Below are positions 1 through 5,684 of a stretch of 9,683 nucleotides of DNA, piece after piece (within the stretch, counting starts at the first letter, position 1; each line of letters starts with the position of its first letter). The DNA comes from an uncultured Subdoligranulum sp. (GTDB taxonomy: Bacteria; Bacillota_A; Clostridia; Oscillospirales; Ruminococcaceae), in NCBI RefSeq assembly GCF_937890665.1, contig NZ_CALADU010000220.1, positions 1 to 9,683 of the forward strand, in the 5' to 3' direction. The notes beneath the pieces are model-generated. The model was not told where the DNA came from, did no database searches, and was given only the letters and a program-made list of their open reading frames with translations. A program made the position numbers and the translations under genes.

Positions 1-18
1 CTATTCAATTTTGACTTT

Positions 19-47
19 ATTCTACACGATACGGAAGGATTTGGCAA
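19..47 (-). promoter_or_regulatory. Possible promoter pointing out of the left edge
   Basis: On the minus strand, TTGCCA (bases 42-47) is separated by exactly 17 bases from TAGAAT (bases 19-24), a fair match to a housekeeping sigma-70/SigA promoter. It would start transcription near base 12 and drive something beyond the left edge. Such matches arise by chance in AT-rich DNA, and no gene start is visible downstream in the window. Confidence 0.35.
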
Positions 48-97
48 GTATTTTAATTTCTGAGAAAGCGGCCGTAAGCTAAAATTCGTTTATATTT

Positions 98-157
98 CCT
101 GACAACTTGTCGGGAAAATTCATGTTCTGCTTTAGAAAAAGCAATCGAAACGATTGC
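98..157. repeat. Two small hairpins flanking structured element A
   Basis: Bases 98-114 read CCTGACAACTTGTCGGG, an inverted repeat of up to eight pairs including one G-T wobble. Bases 141-157 read GCAATCGAAACGATTGC, a perfect seven-base-pair stem with an AAA loop. They are followed six bases later by the first helix of element A, so bases 98-180 form a row of three hairpins. They may belong to the same folded RNA or DNA site as element A. Element B has no equally clear counterparts. Confidence 0.5.
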
Positions 158-162
158 GTAGC

Positions 163-284
163 CGACACCATAAGGTGTCGTTCAAGGGGATTGGGATGCT
201 TCCCCAACAAGCAATTTACAAAAATGTGCAACGCAAGATTTCTGTAAATTAGCAAAGTGGTACCACTTTGCATTGCTTGCCAAT
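163..284 (+). repeat. Structured element A, inverted partner of element B
   Basis: Read on the plus strand, this 122-bp block has five parts in order. The first is a seven-pair hairpin, CGACACC-ATAA-GGTGTCG (163-180). Next is a G-rich block ending in CCCCAACAAGCA (202-213). A long stem then pairs AATTTACA (213-220) with TGTAAATT (243-250). After that comes a perfect 20-bp palindrome (252-271), and last the 15-mer GCATTGCTTGCCAAT (270-284). The same plan is found inverted at 519-642. The single-stranded blocks are shared, while the helices differ in sequence but keep their pairing, which is the mark of a conserved structure. It could be a structured RNA or a mobilisation site of a mobile element (oriT-like). 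I do not recognise a named family. No terminator follows on the plus strand. Confidence 0.65.
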
Positions 285-395
285 AACTGAACCGTTTTAA
301 TAAATTCCCAAGTTGGAAATAATTTTGTAGTTCCACTTTATACTCGATTGGGATAAAGCTATTTGAATAGCTGAGTGGATGAGCAGGCATAAAAA

Positions 396-425
396 AGAGG
401 GCCTCCGAAAAAACGGAAGCCCTCT
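396..425 (-). terminator. Strong intrinsic terminator, minus strand
   Basis: A 12-position stem with one mismatch (AGAGGGCCTCCG / CGGAAGCCCTCT) closes a six-base loop. On the minus strand the stem is followed by a run of T (bases 391-396), so it terminates leftward transcription. It lies about 310 bases past the end of the SdpR-like gene, downstream of element B. It would therefore end either the accessory operon transcript or a separate RNA made from element B. On the plus strand no T-run follows. Confidence 0.85.
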
Positions 426-431
426 ACCCAT

Positions 432-460
432 TTACTTTGCCGCAACTTGCGGCGAAGTAA
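432..460. repeat. Fourteen-pair hairpin beside the terminator
   Basis: Bases 432-460 form an almost perfect inverted repeat, TTACTTTGCCGCAA opposite TTGCGGCGAAGTAA, with 14 pairs (one a G-T wobble) around a single central base. It sits six bases from the terminator stem, on the side transcribed first by the minus strand. It is probably the last helix of the RNA that carries element B, or part of a DNA recognition site. Confidence 0.6.
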
Positions 461-518
461 CCGGAAACAACTTGGTATTAACTTGGAAGCGAATTCTCAT
501 GCAGATGGTTTCTCACAA

Positions 519-642
519 ATTGGCAAGCAATGCAAACCTGTACAGGTTTACTGAATTTTGCACATCTGCCTATTCGTCAGCTGCGCAAAATGCTTGTTGG
601 GGCAACATCCCCAAACCCCTTCGAACAACAACTGCGTTGTTG
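519..642 (-). ncRNA. Structured element B, candidate structured RNA or oriT-like site
   Basis: Read on the minus strand, this 124-bp block repeats the plan of element A. It has a seven-pair hairpin CAACAAC-TGC-GTTGTTG (626-642), and a G-rich block containing TGCTTGTTGGGG in plus orientation (591-602). A stem then joins 555-564 to 582-591 with nine of ten positions paired, followed by a 16-bp palindrome AAACCTGTACAGGTTT (534-549) and the shared 15-mer (519-533). It lies on the transcribed strand between the SdpR-like gene and a strong terminator, so it is probably transcribed, at least by readthrough. Whether the RNA or the single-stranded DNA is the functional form cannot be told from sequence. 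Typing it as an RNA is inference; an origin of transfer left by a mobile element is the main alternative. Confidence 0.5.
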
Positions 643-731
643 GCTTAGTTCTCCTGTAATCTTTGGCTGATATCGAATCAGGATCTATTAGGGCGATTTG
701 GTTAAGTCCACCGAATTTTCCCTACGCCTTT

Positions 732-1025
732 TCAAATATCAGTATTCTTTGATTCATATGAAGTGCTATGGAGTACATCTTCGAGCCAGCCTATAATTTC
801 ATCCAAAGACGATGTATTTAATTGGTAAAAGATATGATTACCTTGCCTTGTCCGTTGGAGAAGGTTTGCTGAGTTTAAGACAGCTAAATGCCTGGAAACA
901 GATGCGTCCGTAACGGGAAAATGATTGCAAATTTCTCCCGCAGACATTCTGCCGTTTTTGAGCATACAGAGTATCTCTGCTCGTATAGGATCGGCAAGCG
1001 CTTTTAATTTGCATTGTAGCGACAT
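732..1025 (-). CDS. SdpR-like ArsR-family repressor
   Basis: A 97-residue winged-helix DNA-binding protein of the ArsR superfamily, whose members usually bind operator DNA as dimers and repress their own operon. The recognition helix lies near residues 40-52 (DASVSRHLAVL) and the wing near 58-69. The C-terminal motif LNTSSLDEIIGWLEDVL closely resembles SdpR, the autorepressor that controls the SdpI immunity gene in Bacillus subtilis. The metal-binding ELCVCDL motif of true ArsR/SmtB sensors is absent, so metal sensing is unlikely. The ATG is preceded at a good distance by GAGGAG. It begins 16 bases after the ABC ATPase stop and is the last gene of the five-gene operon. Its operator cannot be placed; repression of this operon is inferred from the family. 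Assignment to the SdpR branch is fairly sure. Confidence 0.85.
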   Translation of the reverse strand: MSLQCKLKALADPIRAEILCMLKNGRMSAGEICNHFPVTDASVSRHLAVLNSANLLQRTRQGNHIFYQLNTSSLDEIIGWLEDVLHSTSYESKNTDI

Positions 1026-1041
1026 TCTGTGCTCCTCTATT

Positions 1042-1737
1042 TTACTCTACACACTTTTCAAAAAAGAGCTTTTCCAGTTCTTCAAAGTTTTTGGCGTTAT
1101 CTGTCATGGAGATTTTTCTATTCTTGTCGAGGAAAATAATCCGATCACAAAAGTTTGACACAAGATCCAGATTGTGAATTGAAAATAAAATCATACTTCC
1201 CCGATCTCGGTACTCCGTCAGCAGTCTTTTTAATACGGCTGTGCTTTCTGGATCCAGTCCATTAAAGGGTTCATCCAAAATCAAATTCTTCGCACCTGAT
1301 AGGAATGCCGCCATCATATAAATTTTCTGCTTCATTCCAAGGGAATAGTTTGCAATATAGTCATGTAAGCTATCCTCCATATGAAGAGCTTGCGATAATT
1401 CCTCTATCTGGGGGAGAATATTGTCTTCTGTCCGATGATAAAGCTTTACAATAAATTTCAGGTATTCTTCACCGGTGAGGTTCAAAAACATTCCTTTATC
1501 ATCCGGCACATAAAATAAATGCTCTCTTGCCTGCATTTGGTGATGAGGAATTCCATCAATTTTTACAATACCGAAATCCTTGAAAGATGCCTCGACCATA
1601 GATGTCAGCAGCGTCGTTTTACCAGTTCCATTTCTGCCAACCAGAGCGTAAATACAGGAATCCGTCAGCGAGAAAGAAACCTTTTCTAAAATCTTTCTGC
1701 GAGAATAGGATTTCCCGAGCTCAATCACTTCTATCAT
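1042..1737 (-). CDS. ABC transporter ATP-binding protein
   Basis: A 231-residue cytoplasmic ATPase that should power the membrane protein encoded just upstream. Visible motifs are Walker A GRNGTGKTT (34-42), signature YSLGMKQK (131-138), Walker B NLILDEP (151-157), D-loop GLD (160-162) and the switch histidine in FSIHN (188). The usual Q-loop glutamine appears to be replaced by aspartate (PDD, 78-80). The sequence resembles EcsA/YtrB-type ATPases that pair with large ABC-2-like permeases in Firmicutes. The ATG overlaps the end of the permease gene by 17 bases. AGGAGGT lies just upstream inside that gene, so this start is well supported and translation is likely coupled. The substrate is unknown; export of a peptide or self-protection is inferred from the SdpR-like and SdpI-like neighbours. 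Confidence 0.93.
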   Translation of the reverse strand: MIEVIELGKSYSRRKILEKVSFSLTDSCIYALVGRNGTGKTTLLTSMVEASFKDFGIVKIDGIPHHQMQAREHLFYVPDDKGMFLNLTGEEYLKFIVKLYHRTEDNILPQIEELSQALHMEDSLHDYIANYSLGMKQKIYMMAAFLSGAKNLILDEPFNGLDPESTAVLKRLLTEYRDRGSMILFSIHNLDLVSNFCDRIIFLDKNRKISMTDNAKNFEELEKLFFEKCVE

Positions 1738-3160
1738 TCAGTTCACCTCCTGTACGGCACGAATAAGCGATCTCAAGAAAAATAAGAACGACCCCGCACA
1801 GAGTAACAAAGAGTATCAGGGAGATCCCCGTACAATATTTTTGCCATAGATTAATCTCGATCACCGTCAAAACCAAAACCGCAATCAAAACATAAAACTT
1901 GCTGAGATTTCCGTGTAACAGCTCATTTGTGCTATTGGCGGTTCGGGGCATTTTGAAGTCAAACAGAACGCCGAGCCAGACACATACATAGTTTATGATC
2001 GTTCCATACAGCAATAACAGAATTGCATCTGGGAGTGAGATCTTTCTGAATATGAGGGTAGCGGCCCAGAACAGCAAGATCGTCACCTCTCCCCATAGAA
2101 AACCATGAAGCGTTTTCCAATAGAACATCTTCTGGGAAGAAATCGGAAGGAACGCATAAAATGTACGATTCCCATCGCTTGAATACGCTGTACTGGACAC
2201 TGTATTGACGGCTGCGCAGGACACCAGCAAAAGAATCTCGATCTGATACGGGACAAGAAGCTCAGCCCCCAGAAGTTTTTTGGACAGCAAGCCTGTCAGC
2301 AGCAATACCGTTATGATATTTTTGATGTTTGAGAAAAATAGCAGTGCCTTATTTCTGGTAACACGCTTCCACTCAAGGAAAGAGTATGGATTTCGCACAA
2401 GACAATTTCTGCTATGAACCATACTGTTTTTGCGCTGAAATCCTTGTACATTCTGGTATGCAAGCAGATAGCAAGCGTTGATCTTTGTCCGCAGTCGGGC
2501 AGCGACGAAAAGTGTACCTGCGGCTATGGTCAGTGAACTGCATAGAATCAGTGTAACAGAACGGCTGGTCAGCATAGGGACCATAGTCATTCCCGCACCG
2601 GCATCCAGCAGCAAGACAATAGGTCCTGCAAATTGGAGAACAAGAAAAACATATCCAACAGACCGATGTGGGGTAATTGTTCCAATCGCTACAGACAGTA
2701 AAAATACAAGCAGATTAAGAGAAACCAACATTATCAAGCAATAAAGAACGGCGAAACTGACAGCCAGAGCGTTTCTGAAACAAAAGAGAAATCCTGCCCA
2801 ATAGACCGCTATGCAGAGTTCTGCCTGTAGGCAGATCACTTTTTTCAAAAGCACAAAAATCACCGTACCGCTGTCGATGGGAAGGGGCAGTACATGCTCA
2901 ATCTTCTCATTGGCAAACAGAAGATCGGGAATTTGATAAACCGCAATAAATGCACTGATTCCAAGCACGATTACGGCAAGATAAGAAAGATGTGTATGGA
3001 GTGGACCGGGAATATACGTCTTCAGGGCATACCAAACCATAAATCCTGCATAGATTCCTGCAATCAGCCCGGAGACAGAGAAAATAATAGATGGCTTTCG
3101 TTTGGTAAGGATTTTCAACAGTGTTTTGTCCGTCATAAGACTTCTTAAAGATTCATGCAA
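1721..3160 (-). CDS. ABC transporter permease (ABC-2-like)
   Basis: A 479-residue integral membrane protein with roughly ten to twelve hydrophobic segments, the first at about residues 23-47 and the last ending near 465. It has no ATP-binding motif, so it must be the membrane partner of the ATPase whose gene overlaps its 3' end. The size and layout fit single-gene ABC-2-like permeases paired with one ATPase, which would act as a dimer. The start is uncertain. The ATG at 3160 overlaps the preceding gene by 16 bases but has no clear ribosome binding site. An ATG at 3136 (protein beginning MTDKTLLK, 471 residues) has AAGAAG four bases upstream. Substrate and direction are not visible. I do not recognise a named family with certainty. 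Confidence 0.85.
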   Translation of the reverse strand: MHESLRSLMTDKTLLKILTKRKPSIIFSVSGLIAGIYAGFMVWYALKTYIPGPLHTHLSYLAVIVLGISAFIAVYQIPDLLFANEKIEHVLPLPIDSGTVIFVLLKKVICLQAELCIAVYWAGFLFCFRNALAVSFAVLYCLIMLVSLNLLVFLLSVAIGTITPHRSVGYVFLVLQFAGPIVLLLDAGAGMTMVPMLTSRSVTLILCSSLTIAAGTLFVAARLRTKINACYLLAYQNVQGFQRKNSMVHSRNCLVRNPYSFLEWKRVTRNKALLFFSNIKNIITVLLLTGLLSKKLLGAELLVPYQIEILLLVSCAAVNTVSSTAYSSDGNRTFYAFLPISSQKMFYWKTLHGFLWGEVTILLFWAATLIFRKISLPDAILLLLYGTIINYVCVWLGVLFDFKMPRTANSTNELLHGNLSKFYVLIAVLVLTVIEINLWQKYCTGISLILFVTLCGVVLIFLEIAYSCRTGGELNDRSD

Positions 3161-3471
3161 TATGCAGCCATCATCACAACAAAGAGCAATGCAAAGATGA
3201 CCGTATTCATCTTAGATAATCTTTTCTGCTTGATGAGAAGCATATTGATCAGAAGTGAAATCACGGGAAACAGCCATACGCCCAGGACACTTGGGATGGG
3301 ATAATAAGTACCTCCAGACTGTAAAATAGAGATTTCCGGAGGCAGAACAAACAGCATGATCCCTGAAACCACGAACATCAAGATTACAATCGCAAAATTC
3401 AGGATAGCAAGTTTTTCATTGTTTTCAGTATAATTCCCACCGAGAAGTTTCTTTAATGCGTTGCGAATCAT
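3145..3471 (-). CDS. Small three-helix membrane protein, DUF1648/SdpI-like
   Basis: A 108-residue protein with three predicted membrane helices at about residues 21-43, 60-80 and 89-105. Between the first two sits PPEISILQSGG, leading into a helix that contains FPVISLL. This is the layout of DUF1648, the N-terminal part of SdpI-type immunity proteins, although the usual proline/histidine signature is poorly kept. With an SdpR-like regulator in the same operon this likeness gains weight, yet it remains an inference. The ATG is well supported: AAAGGAAG lies six bases upstream. The gene begins inside the XRE gene (47-base overlap) and its stop overlaps the start of the permease. It could be an immunity factor, or a small accessory subunit of the ABC transporter. 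Confidence 0.75.
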   Translation of the reverse strand: MIRNALKKLLGGNYTENNEKLAILNFAIVILMFVVSGIMLFVLPPEISILQSGGTYYPIPSVLGVWLFPVISLLINMLLIKQKRLSKMNTVIFALLFVVMMAAYCMNL

Positions 3472-4591
3472 TTTTTACTTCCTTTCTAAGTTGGCTCAAT
3501 TTATGTGAGATTTCAAAAAAGCGGTTATCATCTTTTAATTCAGCGAATATCGGATTGTCTAAAACTGAACTCGCTATACTATCTTTAATTGCCTGCTCAC
3601 TGCGAACCATCATGTGCCCAAGCGTCAGATTTTCGTCGAACCACAAATCCATCAGGTCAAAATAGGGATCGCCATGAAACTGAATCGGATAGATTTTACT
3701 TGTGGCTAAATGAGTGTATTTTTTTAATACTTCTATCGTTTTTTCAGAATTTCTCTGTTTTGCATAGCATTGTGCAACTGCCAGATAGAATGGGAACACA
3801 ATAGCCGGATGCAGTGTTTCAAGAGAAAAAGCATCAATCAATGCATATGCTTTTGATTGTGTTTCGTTAAACTTTTCGGGTTCATCCGCAACCACACCAA
3901 GATAACTGGCAAGAAGGTTCATCATCACCACAACATGCTGATACAGGCCAACCTGCAAGATTCCTTTGGCCTTTTTTATTTCTCCGGAACGTCGATAGGC
4001 ACTGGCAAAAATCGGTTCATCCGAAGTAAAAGAAAAGTCAGGCTCACCCAACAATTCGAGTGCTTCATCAGAGCGATTCAGATATAACAGACACATGGCT
4101 TCCATACTGCGTGCCTGCTTTTTAAGGTCAATTTCATCTGCATGCTTTTGTATGCGCCTAAATAGGTCGATTGCATCGGTCAACAGTATGGATGCGCATT
4201 TCTGATCTTGAACCATGCCGCTATGCGACATATACAAACTACCAATTTGATACAGCAGGGGAAAACAAGAATAGTATTTTTGTGTCAGCTCAACACATTT
4301 TTGCTTTGCTGTTACAAAGGGTTCTGACAAAAAATTCTGCGATAATTGCTGAATACTGGATCGAATCTGCCGTTTAGACATCTGCGGCTCATATCCGAGT
4401 AGTTCATCAACCGTGATACTGAAATACGAGGCAATCCGTGGCAGCAATGTAATGTCAGGATATGAAGTTGAAGTTTCCCATTTTGATACTGAAGCTTTGG
4501 AAACGCCCATATATTGGGCTAAATCATCCTGCGTAATGCCCTGCTGACGTCTGCACTCGATGATCTTCTCGCCAATTTTTAGTTCTTTCAA
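3425..4591 (-). CDS. XRE-family regulator with long helical C-terminal domain
   Basis: A 388-residue cytoplasmic regulator. Residues 6-62 form a Cro/C1-type helix-turn-helix (ITQDDLAQYMGVSKASVSKWE), which should bind operator DNA. The remaining 320 or so residues are mostly amphipathic helices with a tetratricopeptide-like look, as in Firmicute regulators that read peptide signals; no ligand can be deduced. The start is TTG, chosen because AGGGGG lies eight bases upstream and the promoter leaves only a short leader of about 17 bases. It is the first gene of the operon, followed with a 47-base overlap by the small membrane protein. It probably controls the operon, as activator or repressor, so the operon would have two regulators, one at each end. 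Helix-turn-helix identity is certain; the peptide-sensing role is a guess. Confidence 0.9.
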   Translation of the reverse strand: MKELKIGEKIIECRRQQGITQDDLAQYMGVSKASVSKWETSTSYPDITLLPRIASYFSITVDELLGYEPQMSKRQIRSSIQQLSQNFLSEPFVTAKQKCVELTQKYYSCFPLLYQIGSLYMSHSGMVQDQKCASILLTDAIDLFRRIQKHADEIDLKKQARSMEAMCLLYLNRSDEALELLGEPDFSFTSDEPIFASAYRRSGEIKKAKGILQVGLYQHVVVMMNLLASYLGVVADEPEKFNETQSKAYALIDAFSLETLHPAIVFPFYLAVAQCYAKQRNSEKTIEVLKKYTHLATSKIYPIQFHGDPYFDLMDLWFDENLTLGHMMVRSEQAIKDSIASSVLDNPIFAELKDDNRFFEISHKLSQLRKEVKNDSQRIKETSRWELY

Positions 4592-4614
4592 TGGCTCCGC
4601 CCCCTTTCGCTATT

Positions 4615-4643
4615 ATTATACGAATCAGAATTTTGTAAAACAA
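4615..4643 (-). promoter_or_regulatory. Promoter of the five-gene accessory operon
   Basis: On the minus strand, TTGTTT (4638-4643) and a perfect TATAAT (4615-4620) are exactly 17 bases apart. The expected transcription start is near 4608, giving a leader of only about 17 bases before the TTG start of the XRE gene, with its AGGGGG ribosome binding site in between. This is the only convincing promoter seen for the operon. Confidence 0.8.
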
Positions 4644-4705
4644 TGGAATCATAAGCAACATTGGTTGATTAAGTTGCTTGCTGAGAAACATTTTGTTTGT
4701 CATTC

Positions 4706-4752
4706 CACAGAAAGACCGGGCTCACCAATGATGATAAGCTGGTCTTTCTGTG
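4706..4752. repeat. Twelve-pair hairpin within the TnpV remnant
   Basis: CACAGAAAGACC (4706-4717) is a perfect inverted repeat of GGTCTTTCTGTG (4741-4752), and GCT/AGC next to the stem extends it by three pairs across a small bulge. No T-run follows on either strand, so it is not a plain terminator. It overlaps the 3' end of the TnpV-like fragment and may be a terminal structure of the former transposable element. Confidence 0.6.
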
Positions 4753-4886
4753 TAGATTAGTTCGGTAAAGATGATTTCTTCAGCCTACGCCTTGACCATG
4801 TTCATGTGTTGTGCCCAAGCCATCTGATTTGTTGCCTTGTCTGGAGCTGGATTGCTCTCAAGAAGTTGCTTCTGGATCAGTTCCAA
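4722..4886 (-). pseudogene. Degraded C-terminal fragment of a TnpV-like transposon protein
   Basis: Too short and broken for a normal gene call. On the minus strand, bases 4886 to 4788 encode a peptide beginning LELIQKQLLE and ending in NQMAWAQHMNMVKA. A TAG at 4785-4787 interrupts it, and the same frame then reads AEEIIFTELIYTERPAY to a TGA at 4722. The ending NQMxW...MN...AEEI...ELIYT matches what I know of the C-terminus of TnpV, a small protein carried by conjugative and mobilisable elements of Clostridia. In that pattern the TAG stands where a CAG (glutamine) would fit. The N-terminal two thirds are missing; upstream is only a terminator hairpin. It is a relic showing that this side of the junction came from a mobile element. 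Family recognition is from memory, not a search. Confidence 0.6.
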
Positions 4887-4920
4887 CCTTATCCCAACGG
4901 AAGTTTGTTGATTACAAATG

Positions 4921-4970
4921 AAAAACAGGCACCGCCAAGATTTTCACCTTGGTAGTGCCTGTTCATTTTT
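4921..4970 (-). terminator. Terminator, probably of the rnf operon; may work both ways
   Basis: A stem of nine pairs (AACAGGCAC, 4924-4932, with GTGCCTGTT, 4955-4963) continues after a small internal loop with five more (CCAAG/CTTGG). On the minus strand T residues follow directly (4925-4921), ending leftward transcription about 100 bases past the rnfA stop. On the plus strand a TTTTT follows at 4966-4970, so weaker rightward termination is possible. Confidence 0.8.
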
Positions 4971-4991
4971 AACCAATCCTGCCTGACAGAT

Positions 4992-5030
4992 GCCATAAGT
5001 AGTAATTTTCGTGGATTACTGTTTTATGGC
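4992..5030. repeat. Hairpin at the GC junction
   Basis: GCCATAA (4992-4998) pairs with TTATGGC (5024-5030), and inside it AGTAAT (5001-5006) pairs with ATTACT (5015-5020), making a two-part stem without a T-run. It lies between the rnfA stop and the terminator, at the point where base composition changes. It may be the terminal structure of the inserted element or a 3'-end RNA stabiliser. Confidence 0.55.
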
Positions 5031-5063
5031 CACCCATCTATCGGACGGGCCTTTTTATGTTGT

Positions 5064-5648
5064 TTACGCCAGATGCAGGCCGTAGAATCCCACCAGAGAC
5101 AGGGCCATAAGCCCCGCGGTGATGAGCTCCAGCGGTGCGCCCCGGAAGCTCTTGGGACAGCCGTCTACGTTCAGGTCCAGACGCAGTCCGGCAAAGCTGA
5201 TCAGGGCGATGGTGGCGCCCAGACCGCCAAACAGGGCGAAGAGCAGAGCGGCGCCCAGGTTGTACCCCCGCTGGGAGATAATGAGGGCCGCGCCCATGGC
5301 GGCGCAGTTGGAGGTGATGGAGGACAGGCTCTCATCCAGGCGGCGGGACAGCTCGGGCACGCAGGAGTGCAGGAAGCTGCGCAGAGCCCACACCACCAGC
5401 GGGCCTACCAGAGCAAACACCAGGGTCTGGTAGTAGTCCAGAGCAAAGTGGTACAGCAGCTGGTCGGCCACCCAGGTGACCAGGGCGGTGAGGGTCATCA
5501 CCGCCGTCAGGGCCGCGCCGGTGCGGCCCGCCTCCAGGGGGGGGTCAAAGGCCTGGGTGCGGGTTCCAATGCCCAGACAGTTGACCAGAATAAAGTTTTC
5601 CGACAGCAGGGCGGCCAGAGCCACCCCTGCCAGGTATACAGCGGTCAT
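5064..5648 (-). CDS. rnfA: RnfA-family membrane subunit of the Rnf complex
   Basis: A 194-residue integral membrane protein with about six hydrophobic segments, matching the usual length of RnfA (about 193). Rnf complexes move electrons between reduced ferredoxin and NAD while pumping Na+ or H+; RnfA and RnfE form the membrane core. Family features visible are SENFILVNCLG (residues 14-24), ITSNCAAMGAAL, with the conserved cysteine involved in a membrane iron-sulfur site, and the ending FRGAPLELITAGLMALSLVGF. The MTAVYL start is preferred to an ATG six codons earlier because AGGAGG lies seven bases before it. The gene follows rnfDG by 36 bases. It is the last Rnf gene: no rnfB follows, and the AT-rich region begins within about 30 bases. 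RnfE was considered, but the NC-AAMG motif and C-terminus fit RnfA better. Confidence 0.9.
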   Translation of the reverse strand: MTAVYLAGVALAALLSENFILVNCLGIGTRTQAFDPPLEAGRTGAALTAVMTLTALVTWVADQLLYHFALDYYQTLVFALVGPLVVWALRSFLHSCVPELSRRLDESLSSITSNCAAMGAALIISQRGYNLGAALLFALFGGLGATIALISFAGLRLDLNVDGCPKSFRGAPLELITAGLMALSLVGFYGLHLA

Positions 5649-5684
5649 AGGACTGCCTCCTTCCATTTCCGGGGGAATAAGGAC

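Noticed and set aside
79..390. Minus-strand open frame of 103 codons at the left end
   Set aside because: It runs through element A, several perfect hairpins and a palindrome, which explain the sequence better than a protein; no ribosome binding site or known family.
379..648. Plus-strand open frame of 89 codons across the terminator and element B
   Set aside because: It begins in the terminator T-run region and covers three stable hairpins on the opposite strand; its likeness to the frame at 79-390 comes from the shared inverted repeat, not from a protein family.
683..724. Imperfect hairpin TAGGG...CCCTA just past the SdpR-like gene
   Set aside because: Interior mismatches and no T-run on the minus strand, so it is not a credible terminator, though it may be part of the larger fold.
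1..731. CRISPR array or tRNA gene
   Set aside because: The repeats are only two, inverted rather than direct, and without spacers; no cloverleaf with the conserved TPsiC arm could be drawn.
5032..5060. Possible rightward terminator GGCC...GGGCC with TTTTT just after the rnfA 3' end
   Set aside because: On the plus strand the stem is short and contains an A-C mismatch, and no plus-strand gene precedes it. The better fold is on the minus strand, where no T-run follows.
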